The notes under the pieces: generated by a model | Told to the model about the DNA's origin: nothing | Databases searched by the model: none | The model's input: the letters and a program-made list of their open reading frames with translations, nothing else | Part shown: positions 23,725-36,229 of the stretch, in pieces | Numbering within the stretch: the first letter of the stretch is position 1 | Layout: every line of letters begins with the position of its first letter | Made by a program: the position numbers and the translations under genes | From: Prosopocoilus inquinatus | Lineage: Eukaryota; Arthropoda; Insecta; Coleoptera; Lucanidae | Direction: 5' to 3' | Assembly (NCBI GenBank): GCA_036172665.1 | Contig: CM069870.1 | Span: forward strand, 56,544,212-56,608,211 | DNA: 64,000 bases

Positions 23725-23926
23725 TGGCCGGTTTCTGAAACGATACAAAAACGTAGATATAAATTCAAGATAAACTCATCATAACTTCTAAAAACCGTTT
23801 CTTAAAACTTTATCTGTAGGTAAAGGATATACGTAGAAACGTATACAATTTATACTTTTCATAAAGTTATTTGTCAAGAAAAATTTATGTTTACCTAAAG
23901 TTATTTATCGTTTCAGAAACCGAGCA
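23725..23926. mobile_element. TAA-flanked MITE, 202 bp (PIF/Harbinger-like)
   Basis: Left end TGGCCGGTTTCTGAAACGAT and right end (reverse complement) TGCTCGGTTTCTGAAACGAT match at all but two positions. The flanks are TAA on both sides (23722-23724 and 23927-23929), the 3-bp duplication typical of PIF/Harbinger. There is no coding sequence. The terminal CGGTTTC also occurs in the MITE at 6075-6178. Confidence 0.75.
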
Positions 23927-24241
23927 TAAAAAATTCTCTTTAAAAAGTGTCCTTAGCTTTGAATAAATTAAGTAAAGACTTAAGATTCTTCTTTGAATAG
24001 TTTTTACCCGTAAATTATCAGCATTAATAGGCGTTACCAGCTAACATGATTTAAGTTAAAGGAATTTAATATTTTCTGAGCTATTAATTAGAATTTATTG
24101 TTTTCAAAAGCATTTTCATTTTTATCAAAAACTTTTATAAAGAATAACTTTCTTGAAAACTCAACAATAAAAGAAAATGTTTCTCAATCCATGGACATAG
24201 TGTAATATATTTGTCACCATTGTGGGTGAAAAGAAAAGAGG

Positions 24242-25998
24242 ATGTCACAATATTCAGATTCATCGAAAGCCACTTGTAAAATGTGTAACAAATTATATTG
24301 TTTGGGCAGTCAAGAACGAAAAAGAAAACAGCCAGTACACAGTTTAAAACAGCATTTATCAATATTTCATGCTGTAGACAAGTTTTAAAACGACAATTAG
24401 AATTAAACGAGCAGAAAACTGAATCTAAGTTGAAAAAAACAGGTGTTAAAAATGCTAAACCCAACCTTGTGCAACTCACTATACCCGATTTGAAAGAAAA
24501 GGATGTGATGAAGCATTGGTTAGATAATCATGAAATTTCCCGTAGAACAGACAAGACTATTATGGACTTAATAATTGAAGATATGCTGCTATACACTTTA
24601 GTAGAAGAAGATGCTTTTGGATGTCTTAATTTAGCTACATGTAAATATAATTACAAATCTGAAAAATATTTTCGAACTTCATTGATGCCCCAAACCTATC
24701 AGAAGATAAAAGCTAAAGCACAGGGATTCATTCAGAAATATGAGTGGTTAAGTTGCACAACTGATGTTAATATGGATAAATCCATACAAATCGCATTCGC
24801 TACTCAGTTTTATAAGTTCACACAAAGATTAAAAGTAATATTGGGTGCTACTGTATTGGAACAAGAATATACAGGAGTGTATGTCTCCGAAAAGTTAACC
24901 GAAATCTTCAATGAGTGGAATATGTGATAGAATATTTCTGGTTATCCGAAACAACGCAGCAAATGGGTTGTGCCATGCGTATAGCACAGTTTGATTCATT
25001 GGGCTAGGTGGCTCACACACTGCAACTAAATACTTGCCTTATTTAGCGAAGAACGTATCGAGACCGTCATAAAAAGTTGCAGAGAAATAGTTGGACATTT
25101 TCGGCGAAGCGAACAAGCAACTAGAAAATTGGCAGACTGTCAGAAGCAGTATACTCTGCCAACTCATTTTTTATTACAAGATATTTAAGTTAGATGGAAT
25201 AGCACGTACCTGATGCTGCACTGACCGTCAGAAAAAACAAGGGCAGTTAATCTGTATAGTCTTCCGCACGGAGGCATACACACACTGTCAACCACTGATT
25301 GGGACCTTATAAAACACATCATGAATGTATTGAGATTCTTCTATGAAGCAACACTAGATTTGTCTTTTGAGGATGCTTGTGTTTCTATAATAATATTGTT
25401 GCGTTATTCAATCGGAAATTGCAGAATCAAGATGAGGACGAAAATGAAGAGGTAACACACATGAAAAAATAATTACTTATCTGCTTTAATAAAAGATTTG
25501 CTTTCATGAAAAGCCAACTTGCACTGATCACCATTTTACTTGATTCGAGATACAAATCAAAATGTCTAACATCTGATGAAGTAGATATCAGAATAAGTAA
25601 AAGAAATATTACATTTTATAAATGTACAGCAAACTAAAGGTGAAGTTGTGGAAAATATTCCCATGCAAGTTTCTTCGTCACAACAAGCAAAGCATAAAGA
25701 GCCAAAAGAACAAGAGGGATTATGGGATTCTTATGATATTGATAATTCCCTTAAACACATTCATGGATTAAATGAGAAAGAATCTGTACTGGAGCAAATC
25801 ATTCGTTGTTAGTTGGCAGAACTTTGTCTACAGAGAAATTCCAATGTATTCGAGTACTGGTACTTCAATCCATAAAAGCGTTGCTAACGAGAAATTACCT
25901 TATTTAGTGTTGCTGGTCAAATTTTCATAGATCGCAGAAGCAATTTGTTGGGACAAAATGCAGAAAAGCTATTGTTTTTGTCTTATAAGATTGTTTAA
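24242..25998 (+). pseudogene. hAT transposase with BED zinc finger, disrupted
   Basis: Starting at ATG 24242, the frame reads a BED finger: ATCKMCNKLYCLGSQ then LKQHLSIFHA (C-x2-C and H-x4-H). It breaks near 24383 and resumes in the frame of the 24298-24927 ORF with DLIIEDMLLYTLVEEDAFGC, KYFRTSLMPQTYQKIKAKA and WLSCTTD, whose D is the expected first catalytic aspartate. After a stop at 24925, other frames give VIRNNAANG (the RDN aspartate changed to N) and RIAQFDSLG, IVGHFRRSEQATRKL and VRWNSTYLML. The hAT dimerisation block LFSVAGQIFIDRRSNLLGQN followed by AEKLLFL ends at TAA 25996-25998. The order matches ZBED/Ac-like hAT transposases. Multiple frameshifts, stops and the lost aspartate make it non-functional. 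Confidence 0.9.
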
Positions 25999-26113
25999 TT
26001 TCTCTTTATTAATATATAAAACTACTGATCTAGCAAAACTTGCTTCGAATAAGACTGGGTTTCGGTTTTGGCCGAAACTGAGACAAAGGCCGAAATTCGG
26101 CGAGAAAATCGGT

Positions 26114-26136
26114 TTCAGTCGGATACTACCCACAAT
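26114..26136 (-). repeat. hAT right terminal inverted repeat and target duplication
   Basis: The TIR occupies 26114-26128 and reads TAGTATCCGACTGAA on the minus strand. The flanking octamer CCCACAAT (26129-26136) matches the left one at 7 of 8 positions. Confidence 0.85.
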
Positions 26137-28029
26137 CAGCGAGGGTGAGTTTAAATAAAATAGATTCACTATTGCTTAAAATATATTTTGCAATTTAAAG
26201 ATTTGGATTTTTATTTGAACTTTTATCAAGAAGTACTATTAATTAACATAGAAAGAGATAGGAGTGTACCGATTTCGACAATTCCAAAAATATAAGTAAA
26301 CGCCATTCGAGTAGTCCATGGAAATCGTTCTTGGCTTTCTATTTGAAAACCAGAACGCTACTAACAAAGGAATTCGAATTGTAAGAACTGTCGGCATATA
26401 GTAGTAATTTAGTTATTTGGTTTTCTGGGTTTAATCAAATCACGGGAAAAGACTTTCCATCTTCTCTGAATCTGTTACTCTTCTTTTGGACGTTTTTGCT
26501 TTATTATTGTGCCTTTACTCCGAATCGAAATAATTCCGGTATTAATACAAAGTAACTCTGAAATTTTTATTAAAACATAACATCTGAAACAGAGTACCTC
26601 ACAAGAAGCTAGAACTTCATTTGTTGTTCATAAAAGCAACCCGAGAGAGCTTCCATTCACTTTGCAGCAAGAAAGCGGCTTTCTTTCATTATATAAATCA
26701 TTGGAGAGTTCGGAAATTATTGGATGCCATTAAGATGCGTTTCAAGCTGGCTATTATCGAAAGCGCTCGATGTCGCTCTTCGTTTCATTGAATTTCAAGC
26801 GAAATATTTCGTGTCCAAGTTAGAAAAAGCGTTCGTGCGGTGTCGAGGGAAACAAATTCCAAGTGGGAACAAAAATAGAAACAATATAAAGGTAGTTTAT
26901 CAAGTTGTCACGTGAGAGACTAAAGCAGCTTTTACTTTGCTAGATGGAAGGTGTAAGATGAAGGACACGAGACTAATGGATTTTGTTGCTTCGTGCACGA
27001 AGTTGCTATATTTGGACTGCACTGCACAGTTTTATTTTATTTTATTTTTTTAATATGAAGTTAAGGGACAATGTAGTTTGAATAGAAAATTATAAGGTTA
27101 TGGTCATAAAGCAATAATGTCTGGCTAGGTATAATGAAATCGATAGGAACATGCAAACAGAGTTGAATATTTATTTACGTTTCTGTAAATCAAAAATAAT
27201 TCAATTCATTAATTGATGAAAGAAACATTTGGTGGAGGAGCTGGTTTATAAATTGTGACCTAGAATTATAAAGTCATAAAGTTTTTTATTGGTGCAATTC
27301 ATATTTGCCAGAAACAATTCAGATGAGTATAAACCCTGAAACGAAAAACAAAACAAAAATAACTCATCAAAACTCATCGGGCGCATCACACAGTAAAGCT
27401 ATGAGTTAAACTCCGCGTAAACACGATAAAGCTAAATTTCAAAGAAGCCGTCCAAATGCGTGTATGAAATTAGCCTCGACTTCGGTGAAGCAATAAGCAA
27501 GGTCTGTTTGTTTTCAAATAAGCGCGGTCAAACAAAAGCTGTCACTGTGCGCCTCGTAAAATGATCTTTTAATTTTTCTGAACCTGGCGAACAAAGAGGT
27601 CTATCTTTTTTTCCAATCTTTTCTGCCGTCGTGATCTTATCGTCTTTCATGCTCGTAAACAATTCGCAGAATGAATGGGAGCTTGTTTAAATTTCGAGAC
27701 AAACGTTCACAAAGGACGACTCTATTCTGATAGATTAGTTTGCGGTTCAAACAAGATTAAAGAATTATTCAACAGTACCGTTTTTTTTTATTATACTCTA
27801 AAAGAGGTTGTGAGCTGCTACTTTTTTATTATAATATTTAGAAAATTGGAGTCAATTAAAAATACTTTGCTTTCGCATTTAGTCAGTAGTTATTTGTATA
27901 TATTTGTATATCTGGGGCGGTTCCTTTTTATAGTGTCTACGGTAACCAAAACAGCAACACATACTTGAGTAATATTCGGGTGTGAGAGCATCTCCCAGAA
28001 GATGCACATGAATCGGTTTGTTCATGCGT
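26137..28029. other. Noncoding DNA, no supported feature
   Basis: No gene or inverted repeat found. There is a short TTTTA microsatellite-like run near 27030-27050. The part at 26640-26930 is slightly richer in G+C. Confidence 0.45.
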
Positions 28030-28430
28030 TAATGAAATGCTGTGATATGTGATTCAGGAGTTTGTCCAGAACATAGATTAATGACGATGAGTGATATTCT
28101 GAGATAGAAAGACAAACAACGCGCTAGTTCTGTTGATAAGGGTAGGAGATTGTGAAGACTGAGTAGTCCGTCACATCGGTGATTGTTCTGTATCCACCGA
28201 ATGTTCGGACAGGGTTGCCTATTAGACGGCATCGTTCTTTATCCGCTGATGGCTCGGAGAAGGCAGACACAGCTAACTGTATACCTGATCTGGTGCATTG
28301 AACTTCCCAAGAACGGTCATGCATGCGAAGCACGAAGATGGACATTCTTGAATACCTTCACCGCGAGTTCCTGCCCCAGTAGAACTACAACGTCTAGATT
28401 TGCTGTATTAAAAAACAAAAAAAAAAAACG
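28030..28430 (+). other. GC-richer block ending in an A-rich run, possible retroposed sequence
   Basis: The composition changes abruptly to more G+C at about 28030. The block ends in an A-rich run (28408-28428), after which AT-rich DNA resumes. ORFs on both strands (28183-28536 plus, 28124-28345 minus) have mixed, protein-like text but no family I recognise. A SINE or processed transcript copy would explain the A tail; a plain compositional island is the alternative. Confidence 0.25.
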
Positions 28431-31400
28431 CTCCTATATTCATGTTATATTTACAAAGAATACAATAAACATGAATCATGAATCTCACAATACGAAAACT
28501 CTGTTACTCTGTATTTGTGTTAGCATATCCTGTTGAACTTAAATTGATTTTCAAAGTTGAAACATTTTTATTGAATTTCTAACACGTCATCAGGAAAATA
28601 ACTCTGCTAAGGGCAATATAAAAGCAATAAATAGTAAATCATTCTCAGCAGTCAGGGTAGTGGTGACACTTATTTTCAATTTCTACTTCGATCCCATAAA
28701 CCCCATTTTATCGTACTTACATAAATCAGTTATATGATGAAAAATAGATAAGGGAAGGGTTTCGAATAACTACATAGAAATACCGGCGCGACGCTGTTTG
28801 TGGTAAAAAAGGGCCCGACGCATTTAATCATGTAAAAAAGACTTGTGTATGCATACATTTTGCGCAAATTCTCATAAAAATGTCAGGTTCTGTTATATTA
28901 ATGTTGCACGATAGCCGCATATTTACAAGTTCCTATAAATCAAGTTTTGCACGGACATGTTTTAATTTACGCTGGCCAGGGATTATGAATGTAAGCTGCT
29001 TTGTCTTTTATTGCTGGGGACAAATAAAAAATAAATTACACGTTAATTACTGCTGTATTATTTACATTGCAAATAGGCCTTCTTTCTTGCAACAAAATAA
29101 ATAATTTGGTATTTCGTTTGCCTAGTTTCGCCACTAAGCTGAGGATGTTATGTAAATTCAACTATACTTTAGAAAATTACTTGAAATTCGTATTACATTA
29201 ATACTAGCATACAATATTGAAAGGAAAATATTGTTAATAAGTACTTGAGAACAAAAAGAAACGTTTTAATAGTCTTAAAATTATACGACGAGAGGCAAAT
29301 AAGAACTAATTTTAATTTTAAAAATAGAATCTATTAAATGAATGTTAATTAGAAAACTAGACTTTCCTGAAGCTGAATTTCCAAGCAGGAAACACCTTAA
29401 TACTTTGTGAAATCGATACATCTCTCTTGTTCTCGCTTCTCTTAATTAAAGATTTAATTGCATTAATAAATGCAGCTAAATGCAATGAGCTCGAATTCAA
29501 TTATCTCCGAACTTACGACATACTTATTTTAGCAATTTAAGTTTCTAAAATAATACTCAACCATTCTGATAATCTGCAAAAGATATATTATTATTATTAA
29601 ATTGTTATGGCTGGTTTACTTCATTTTGTTATTAAGAACGTGTGTAGGAAAGTCTTACGATCGGTAAAACGTACGTTGAATATTCATTCACTCGTAACTT
29701 GTATGATGGATCAAATAACTTTCAAGAATTCTAGTTTTTTTTTTACATAATATGAATATGAACTATTTAATATTTAAATATCCGAAGTATTAATATTCAA
29801 GGTAAGATTTACCATTCTTTGATTGTCAAAATTTGGCAAGCAGTTGAGAAAAGGTTTACTTGTTATTTGTTCTTTAATAAATTTTGTTGCAAAATTACCA
29901 TTTCTTGCGCAAACTGACAGAGATGCATCGATTCAACCAATGAACATTAACTTTGGTACCCTGTCTCTCTCACCTCGTACAAGATTTTATACAATTTTAT
30001 ATGAAATCTTGCATGGTATCTATCATACGAGACTTAAGTTCGAAGGAAAGAGAAAGGCAGTTCTGGAAAAAAGAAACTGGAAGGGATGACTGAGATACTG
30101 ATATTTTGACACTTAGAAGTCGAGATTAGAAAAAGTTACGAGATAATGAAAAATTAATTTCTTGCAGTTTTCAAAGTTTTAATAATTAAAAAAAAATGAC
30201 TATCGAAAAATGATTGAATTTTCACTATTCTTAATTGCCGAATTGTAAGCAATTGACGATGAAAAAAATTGATTTTATTGTTTACCCGAAAGAAGATTTT
30301 CGAATCGTCGAAGAAATTGAGATTCTCTTTCGTTAGTAAAATTCTTTGTTATATTTTTTTTAGACACGATTCAATCTAAATATATATCTTGGCACTCATG
30401 GAAGTCTATTAAAAATCTATACTTTTTTCGAATATCAGAAACTTCTCGAGTTTTAGAAAAAAGAAGTGCCATCTTCTGGTCTTTAGTTTAACTTTTTTGT
30501 TCTAACAAAATTTTAATAGCATCTTTAGTTCGTAATAAAGAAAGAACACGGCGTTATTTATTTTTGACTATTTATAACAGCTTTTGATATACAAAATCTT
30601 GCATAGACCAGCCTATAGCGAATACAAAAGCGCAATATTTCCATTAATAATAAAAATTTTTCACTACGAATTTATGATGCATGATCCTGTGATGCAAAAT
30701 ACAGCGTGTAATGTAACTTCCTTATTTGTACTTTTAAGTAACTTAAATTAGAAAAGTTTTAGGGCTTTTTCTCCCCGAAATACGGGTACTTTTTAAATAA
30801 CAAGAGATTTTCAACTGTTTTTAAATGAAATGTTAGGTTTTTCACGATCGCATCTTAGTGTTGCCGGAAATTGGCTACAATACCTAACTTTTTTATTTGA
30901 AATATCAGGAGGTAGCTTAAATTAGAGAAGTTTCAGGATATTTTCTGCTCGATTTTATGGTACCTTCAGAGAAACAAATGTCTATCAGGTTTTCATTGAA
31001 TCATTTTTTAAAGTCATAATTCAAGATTTTCAAGTCGCAAATTTTGAAAATCATTTGAAAAAGGAGGCACCATCTGTTGGTTGCTAATGCAACCAAATCA
31101 TTACACCAGTTCTCTCAAAAAGCAAAAAACAGTTTTAAATCTGCCCCATAAAGGCCGATTTATAAGTTTTGACGTTGACGTTTGCAGTTTGACGTTCTGT
31201 TAAAAGTTCAAGTGTAAGTAGGATTGTCACCAGTCCCAGCTTCAACCTTACCTCGGAATTTAGTAAACCTATTCAGTTAAAAATACATGCGACTCGGCAA
31301 CCGGAATTTTCCCAAAATTTCCAATATCCGATTTTACACCATTTGCCATCAAGGAATCAACCTTAAACTATAAGATTTAAATCTGCTAGCTAGATTGGCT

Positions 31401-32689
31401 ATTACGGCAAAACTATCTCTTGAGCAATTCATCGTTCACTCGTGTTCGGTTGCCGTCCGCGCTCTCATGAGTCATGAGCTTTTATGGAATGAGTTTTATG
31501 TATTCGTTCATGTGCGCACAGGACAGGATAACGTTCACTTTCACGGACACGAGCATTTTCTTTCGAGCATATTTTTCAATACACACTTGCGAATGGTTCA
31601 TGAGTGAGCGTTTCCAAACCGTGTTTTATTCACTCATATGCGCTACCCAAGAACGCTTTACATACCCACTCTTAGACTGGGTTCAAGATAGTCGAATAAT
31701 CTCAACGATCTAGTCTTTTTTTTAAAAACGACTTTTGAGAAAAAGTTGTTTTATTTAGTATCATTCACTTTTGAATGATGTTGTGGTAATCACGACTACT
31801 CCTTTAATAATTTTGTACGTTTTGAATTGACAATATGCTTTACATTTATAACTTATTTTCTTATATCGAAAGAATCTAAAAATTCATTGTGAAGAAATCC
31901 TGAGAAATATAAGACCACAGCATAAATTGGGATAATAACGTGAAGCAATATAAAAACATCAATACATAAATTGTACACCAACGTGAGGCGCAGAATAACA
32001 TTACATAAATTTTGGTGCTCCAGCATGGGAAAAAGAACTTCATTACAATATGTTTGTAAACAACAAGCGTTTGAGAAGTAAAAGTAACTTTGTCTTACTT
32101 TATTATTAACCCACTGTCACTTGTAAAATTTACTCTAAAGTTTTCACCACGCTCAATTACAATTTAAGCTGCAGTTAACTGCGTGGAACCGATTGTTACA
32201 ATAATTGATTCCATGGGAAATACGATTAAAATTAATCTAGAGTGGTGCAGGTTGTCATGAAGCTTTGTTAGTCTGAAGGAATATTCTGTAGTTGCAACTT
32301 GTTCTAGCAATAATTTACTGTTGGAACATAAGCGTTTCGAGTGAACTAAAATTAAAAATGGATAAAATTGGCATTTGTGGTATAATTTCATTATTTTTTC
32401 TGGAAGAGAAAACAGCGAAGGAAATTCATTAGAGGATCATGCCCAAAGTTAGTATATGAGAAGTTATCTCATCCGCTTGAATTTACATGGATACAACCGA
32501 ACGCCTAGTCGACTGGTGGTGGTGTGCGTACGGTATCTGGTGACGTCAGACCACACTAGGGCGATTTTAATTGGTCAGCACAGTCGGTGTCGTTTGCATA
32601 ACAGCACAACTATTAAGATGATTTTAAATGGATGAGTGACGTATACTTGAGACCCATGCGACAAATGTCGAATCCGTCCGATATTGTAT
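28431..32689. other. Noncoding DNA, about 4.2 kb
   Basis: No gene is supported. Between 30720 and 31090 there are loosely repeated segments (TTAAATTAGA.AAGTTT.AGG at about 30745 and 30912). The 31395-31713 part is GC-richer and full of ATGAGT/CACTCA-type motifs, which may be the sub-terminal repeats of an undefined element, but I could not find its ends. Confidence 0.4.
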
Positions 32690-33370
32690 GAGACAACTTC
32701 TTATATACCAACTTTGGATCATGCCTACATTGGGCAATTCACGCCCTTCTTACGAGACCGTGAGACTTTAGATAAATGGATTCAAGCGTGGCAGAATAAG
32801 CAATGAACAAACTTGACTCCTGGAACACCGAAAACATTTGTAACACCAAGAAATGTCGAAAAAATCCATGGTACGATTTTGGCCGAGAGACGAGTGAAAG
32901 AGCGCGAGTTAGGAAAGGCTACAGACATCTTAATTGACAGGATATACATAATGAACTTCACATGAAAAATCTTTGCGCAGGATGAGTGCCACGTTTGCTG
33001 ACTTCAGAACAAAAACCAAATCTTGTCGTTAAGCAAAAATTGACTCATCTATTATTTAAAATGCTTCTACATCGAGCCTGTTCACCTAATTTGGCTTTCT
33101 CGGACTATCAACAGTTTCCATAGCTCAAAACTTTTTCTATTTGAAGAAAAATTTAGGACAAATAAACAGGTCACACAGGGCCTAAACGAGTAATTTGAGG
33201 GCCTTGAAGTAAACCATTTCATGGAAGGAATCGGGAACGTAGGGAAACATTCGGTCAAGAGGGTTGAACTTCTAGGGGATTACGTCAAAAAGTAAAGCAC
33301 TTTAAAAAACTTAGAATGTTCTCTGTCATATCGTACCCAGTTATTTATCGGAGCACCCTAATACTATAAA
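32690..33370 (+). pseudogene. mariner transposase remnant with internal deletion
   Basis: The readable blocks are, in order: TPGTPKTFVTPRNVEKIHGT and ILAERRVKERELGKATDI (linker and second HTH), HMKNLCAG then VPRLLTSEQKPNLV (catalytic-domain entrance, WVPRLLTxxQK in the family), SPNLAFSDYQQFP (the SPDLAPSDYxLFP block with the last catalytic Asp) and FEGLEVNHFMEGIG followed by RVELLGDYVKK near the C-terminus. Frames change several times and stops intervene. About 100 residues between the WVPRLLT block and the APSDY block are missing, which removes the first two catalytic aspartates. The element cannot be functional. No TIR pair was found. Confidence 0.8.
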
Positions 33371-34879
33371 AATGGGCAATAATGACGTCGTTTGTGTGCG
33401 ATCCTAACCTTTCATATTTAGTGTCTAGGGCATGGTGGACAATATATTAGGTGACGATATGTGCATGAAAGCGCGAGATCAATTGCGAGAGCGACTGCTG
33501 AAAGAGGAGTTCAAATATCAATGCGCGAGAGAGAACGGTGTTTAATCCTTCAGTATGAGATAACATTAAAATATTTCTCTCAGTTACGTGCATCTTTCGA
33601 ACTCCCGCACTACTACCTATTGATTCTTTACTGTATTCTAGGGTGAATACAGAAGCGCCACCTCTTAATTAATAAAGAAATCTTTCTACAATGATTTATG
33701 TACCACGCTGTCCACAACGTATGAGCAATTGTATGAGACAGCTATGCTTTCGAGCGCTTCGAAAGCGATACCCCACTCTTGTTTGTTTCGGGAAAACGAG
33801 AATTTATTCATAGAGAAGCGCGCGGCAAATAAATACTTAATAAACAGGGCGATCGCAGTTGTAACGCCTACCGCGGTGGGTCATCCCTGGTATGAGACAT
33901 GATACCTGACATTGAATCACAACAAACCACACGTTTTTCGAGTTATAGGAAAAAGCAAGTTGCCATCTATTGTTTACTGTCTGTCACTCTTCGTTGAATG
34001 AATTTTTTTCCGTCGCCTTCCTATTTTCTCACAAATTTCATCGTACAAGAGTCGATGTCAATTATGAATTTTTTGAGTACGACATCCAAAACAAATTTGA
34101 GGTCATAAGTTATCGGAAAAAAGAAATATCGTTAGTTGGTCTCCAGGTCAACTTTTTTGTTATATCATTTTTTTTAGATACAGAATTCAAGCATTTTTTC
34201 AGGTTATACATTTTTGAGCCTCTGAAAAACATGGGCACCAGTTGAATTGAAATTCTGTTACATTTCGTCGTGTTCATCGCCAGTTAGGTGTAGGTTACTT
34301 CGAATTACGCAATGTTGCAATATTTTCTTTTCACCACAAATGTATTCACGTCCAAGTTTACATAATTGGGGCATGCCATTAGATTAAACTGAAAGATGAT
34401 TAAGTAATTCGCAAAATCGTTGAACTTGATCAGAAACTTTTCAGGCAACTAACTACCAACTAACTACTATCATTCAAATTCAAGGTGACAGAAAAAGTTG
34501 CAGAGATGCTAAATGTATCCGGAGTAATTATACATAATGTTAAACCTGACTTTAAATTCAATTCACAAACTTCAGCTTTTAGCAATCCATAGATTTTCCT
34601 TAACTCTTTTAAAACTTTATGTTACAATAAGTCACTTCTTATTTTATATGTGACATGTTTTAAAAACCACGTCTAACACATTTCTCTCATTTAGTGTACG
34701 GTTTCGTAAACACATTCCCGAAGATATCGAATTGAGAGTGGTACATAAACTTCGGGTTATAAATTCCGGCATATACCAGAGCAGATAACTTTTATGGGCA
34801 CGATACGAAGTCTAATAGGGTTATCGTGATCCATGAGATCCATATTTCACGGACGGGCGAAAAATTACTCGCTTTGAAT
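33371..34879. other. Noncoding DNA, no supported feature
   Basis: No motif-bearing ORF. A CCATCTATTG motif at 33962 is one of several similar ones in the window. Otherwise I see nothing. Confidence 0.45.
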
Positions 34880-35050
34880 TTTAATGTTCGTTCGAATAGG
34901 TCAAGGTTGTATGCAGGAAATCAGGGTTAAAGTTGCAAGAAGTTTTACTTCTTTTTTTTTTAAAGTTGCCAGCGTATCATAATTTTATTTTTTACTTTAA
35001 GATTAATTTGTTTCGGAGAAACATGTTGTACAGAAGTAATTCTTTGTGAA
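34880..35050 (+). repeat. Direct repeat, left copy
   Basis: About 170 bp with clear similarity to 36062-36226. Shared blocks are TTCGAATAGG, CAAGG.TGTATG, AGGGTTA.AGTTGCAA, TTTCGGAGAAAC and GTACAGAAGTAATTCTT. Small indels separate the copies. Confidence 0.7.
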
Positions 35051-35124
35051 AGTTCAAGATATACTCAGGAGTCTTAGAAGCCCGAGTTCTAAGTTATACA
35101 ATTGTCAATTGTTAGTAAATTACA

Positions 35125-35650
35125 TTCTCAGCAGATATTTTTGTTGAGTTCCTCTGGTAGGTATATTTTTTCACTGTCCTTTGGTGCATCGTGGGATTTC
35201 GGTCCATTTAAGAACCCGATAAAATCCAGAACTTTTTTCTTGGTCTCATCAGATAATTTATGAGGCCTGTTAATGTGTTTCCCTCTGCCATCAGTGCCAA
35301 CAACGCCCTTTTCAATCTCCTTTTTTAAAGTTTGAACAGGCCGATTAGTAATCCCCATGGAGAGCTAAAAATTCTTTGTGGCAGACAACCACATCTTGAA
35401 GATTCTCCTCAACATAACTGCGAATAGGGTAACTGTAAGAAGCTAGATGACGATCAGCATCCGATTCTTCCTACCTGTTTCGACGTTGCTGAAGAGGCAA
35501 AATCGTCGGCAATCCTGTAAGATATGCATTCTGACGATAGCATTCGTTCAAGTTTCAATTCATGCTTCGATTCGTTTAGGGACAAGCCACAAGATGGCAT
35601 CATAATCTCATTTTCATGCAAAAATTGATCGTTTTTCCCCATGCTTCTTC
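35125..35650 (-). pseudogene. Transposon-derived HTH-like protein fragment
   Basis: The minus strand reads VVCHKEFLALHG in one frame and continues after a one-base shift as ITNRPVQTLKKEIEKGVVG, RGKHINRPHKLSDETKKKVL and SEKIYLPEELNKNIC. I recall this pattern (VCKxxFLxxHGI, RGKHxNRPxKL, SHYxxxDSxxxYLxxxLN) from repetitive arthropod proteins of transposon origin; I cannot name the superfamily. Upstream, 35454-35642 is open without recognisable motifs. The fragment stops at 35128 without a catalytic domain. It lies between the two direct repeats (34880-35050 and 36062-36226). Confidence 0.5.
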
Positions 35651-36061
35651 ATATATTATCTTCAGCACCTAATGATAAAGATAAACTTTAATAGCTTCCA
35701 AATTTACTGAAGGTGTTTTGCCTTTTTCATAAATAAAATGGGAGAAGTCAAATCAATGGAAATGGATATATTACAATCGTTTATTAGTTAATTCGATACC
35801 TCTCTGTCAGTTTCTCGCAAATTTGATACAAGATCACCGTGTCTTACGGACCTAATACGGATTTTTTGCAAGAAAATGTAATTTAAGTATTGAAGTTCTC
35901 GTACTCATCGCCAGTTTTGAAATGTAAATGGAAAATTAATATTATAGTAAAAGGTTGTTATTTACTATTGATGACCAGATAAATATGCGACATGGATGTC
36001 ATTAGTTTACGACTCCCAACTTCGCTGCTGGATACCAACAAGTACCAACGGTTAAAAAAAA

Positions 36062-36226
36062 TTAATATTTGTTCGAATAGGACAAGGATGTATGTAAATG
36101 AGGGTTACAGTTGCAAAAGATTGTACTTCTTTCTTTTTTATTATTGCTGGCGTGTCATGATTTTTTTTGAACTTCGCAAATAATCTGTTTCGGAGAAACC
36201 CGTCGTACAGAAGTAATTCTTTTGTG
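36062..36226 (+). repeat. Direct repeat, right copy
   Basis: Partner of 34880-35050, about 1.18 kb away in the same orientation. The 165-residue minus-strand ORF at 36155-36652 overlaps it and has no family-like motif. Confidence 0.7.
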
Positions 36227-36229
36227 ACT

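Larger units (their letters stand above)
22139..26128 (+). mobile_element. hAT DNA transposon, full length but defective, about 4.0 kb
   Basis: The left end reads TAGTGTCTGACCGAA and the reverse complement of the right end reads TAGTATCCGACTGAA (12 of 15 identical). Both are followed by sub-terminal TTTCGG/CCGAAA-rich sequence. The flanking octamers are CCCACAAC (22131-22138) and CCCACAAT (26129-26136): the 8-bp duplication expected of hAT, with one later change. Inside, in plus orientation, is a BED-finger hAT transposase with several frameshifts and stops (24242-25998). Three later insertions sit in the 5' half: a hammerhead foldback (22723-23383), a TA-flanked MITE (23541-23669) and a TAA-flanked MITE (23725-23926). 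The element is therefore the oldest layer here and cannot move itself. Confidence 0.9.

Noticed and set aside
24298..24927. 209-residue ORF as an intact host ZBED-type gene
   Set aside because: It lacks the BED finger (other frame), the rest of the protein is broken, and hAT TIRs with an 8-bp duplication enclose it.
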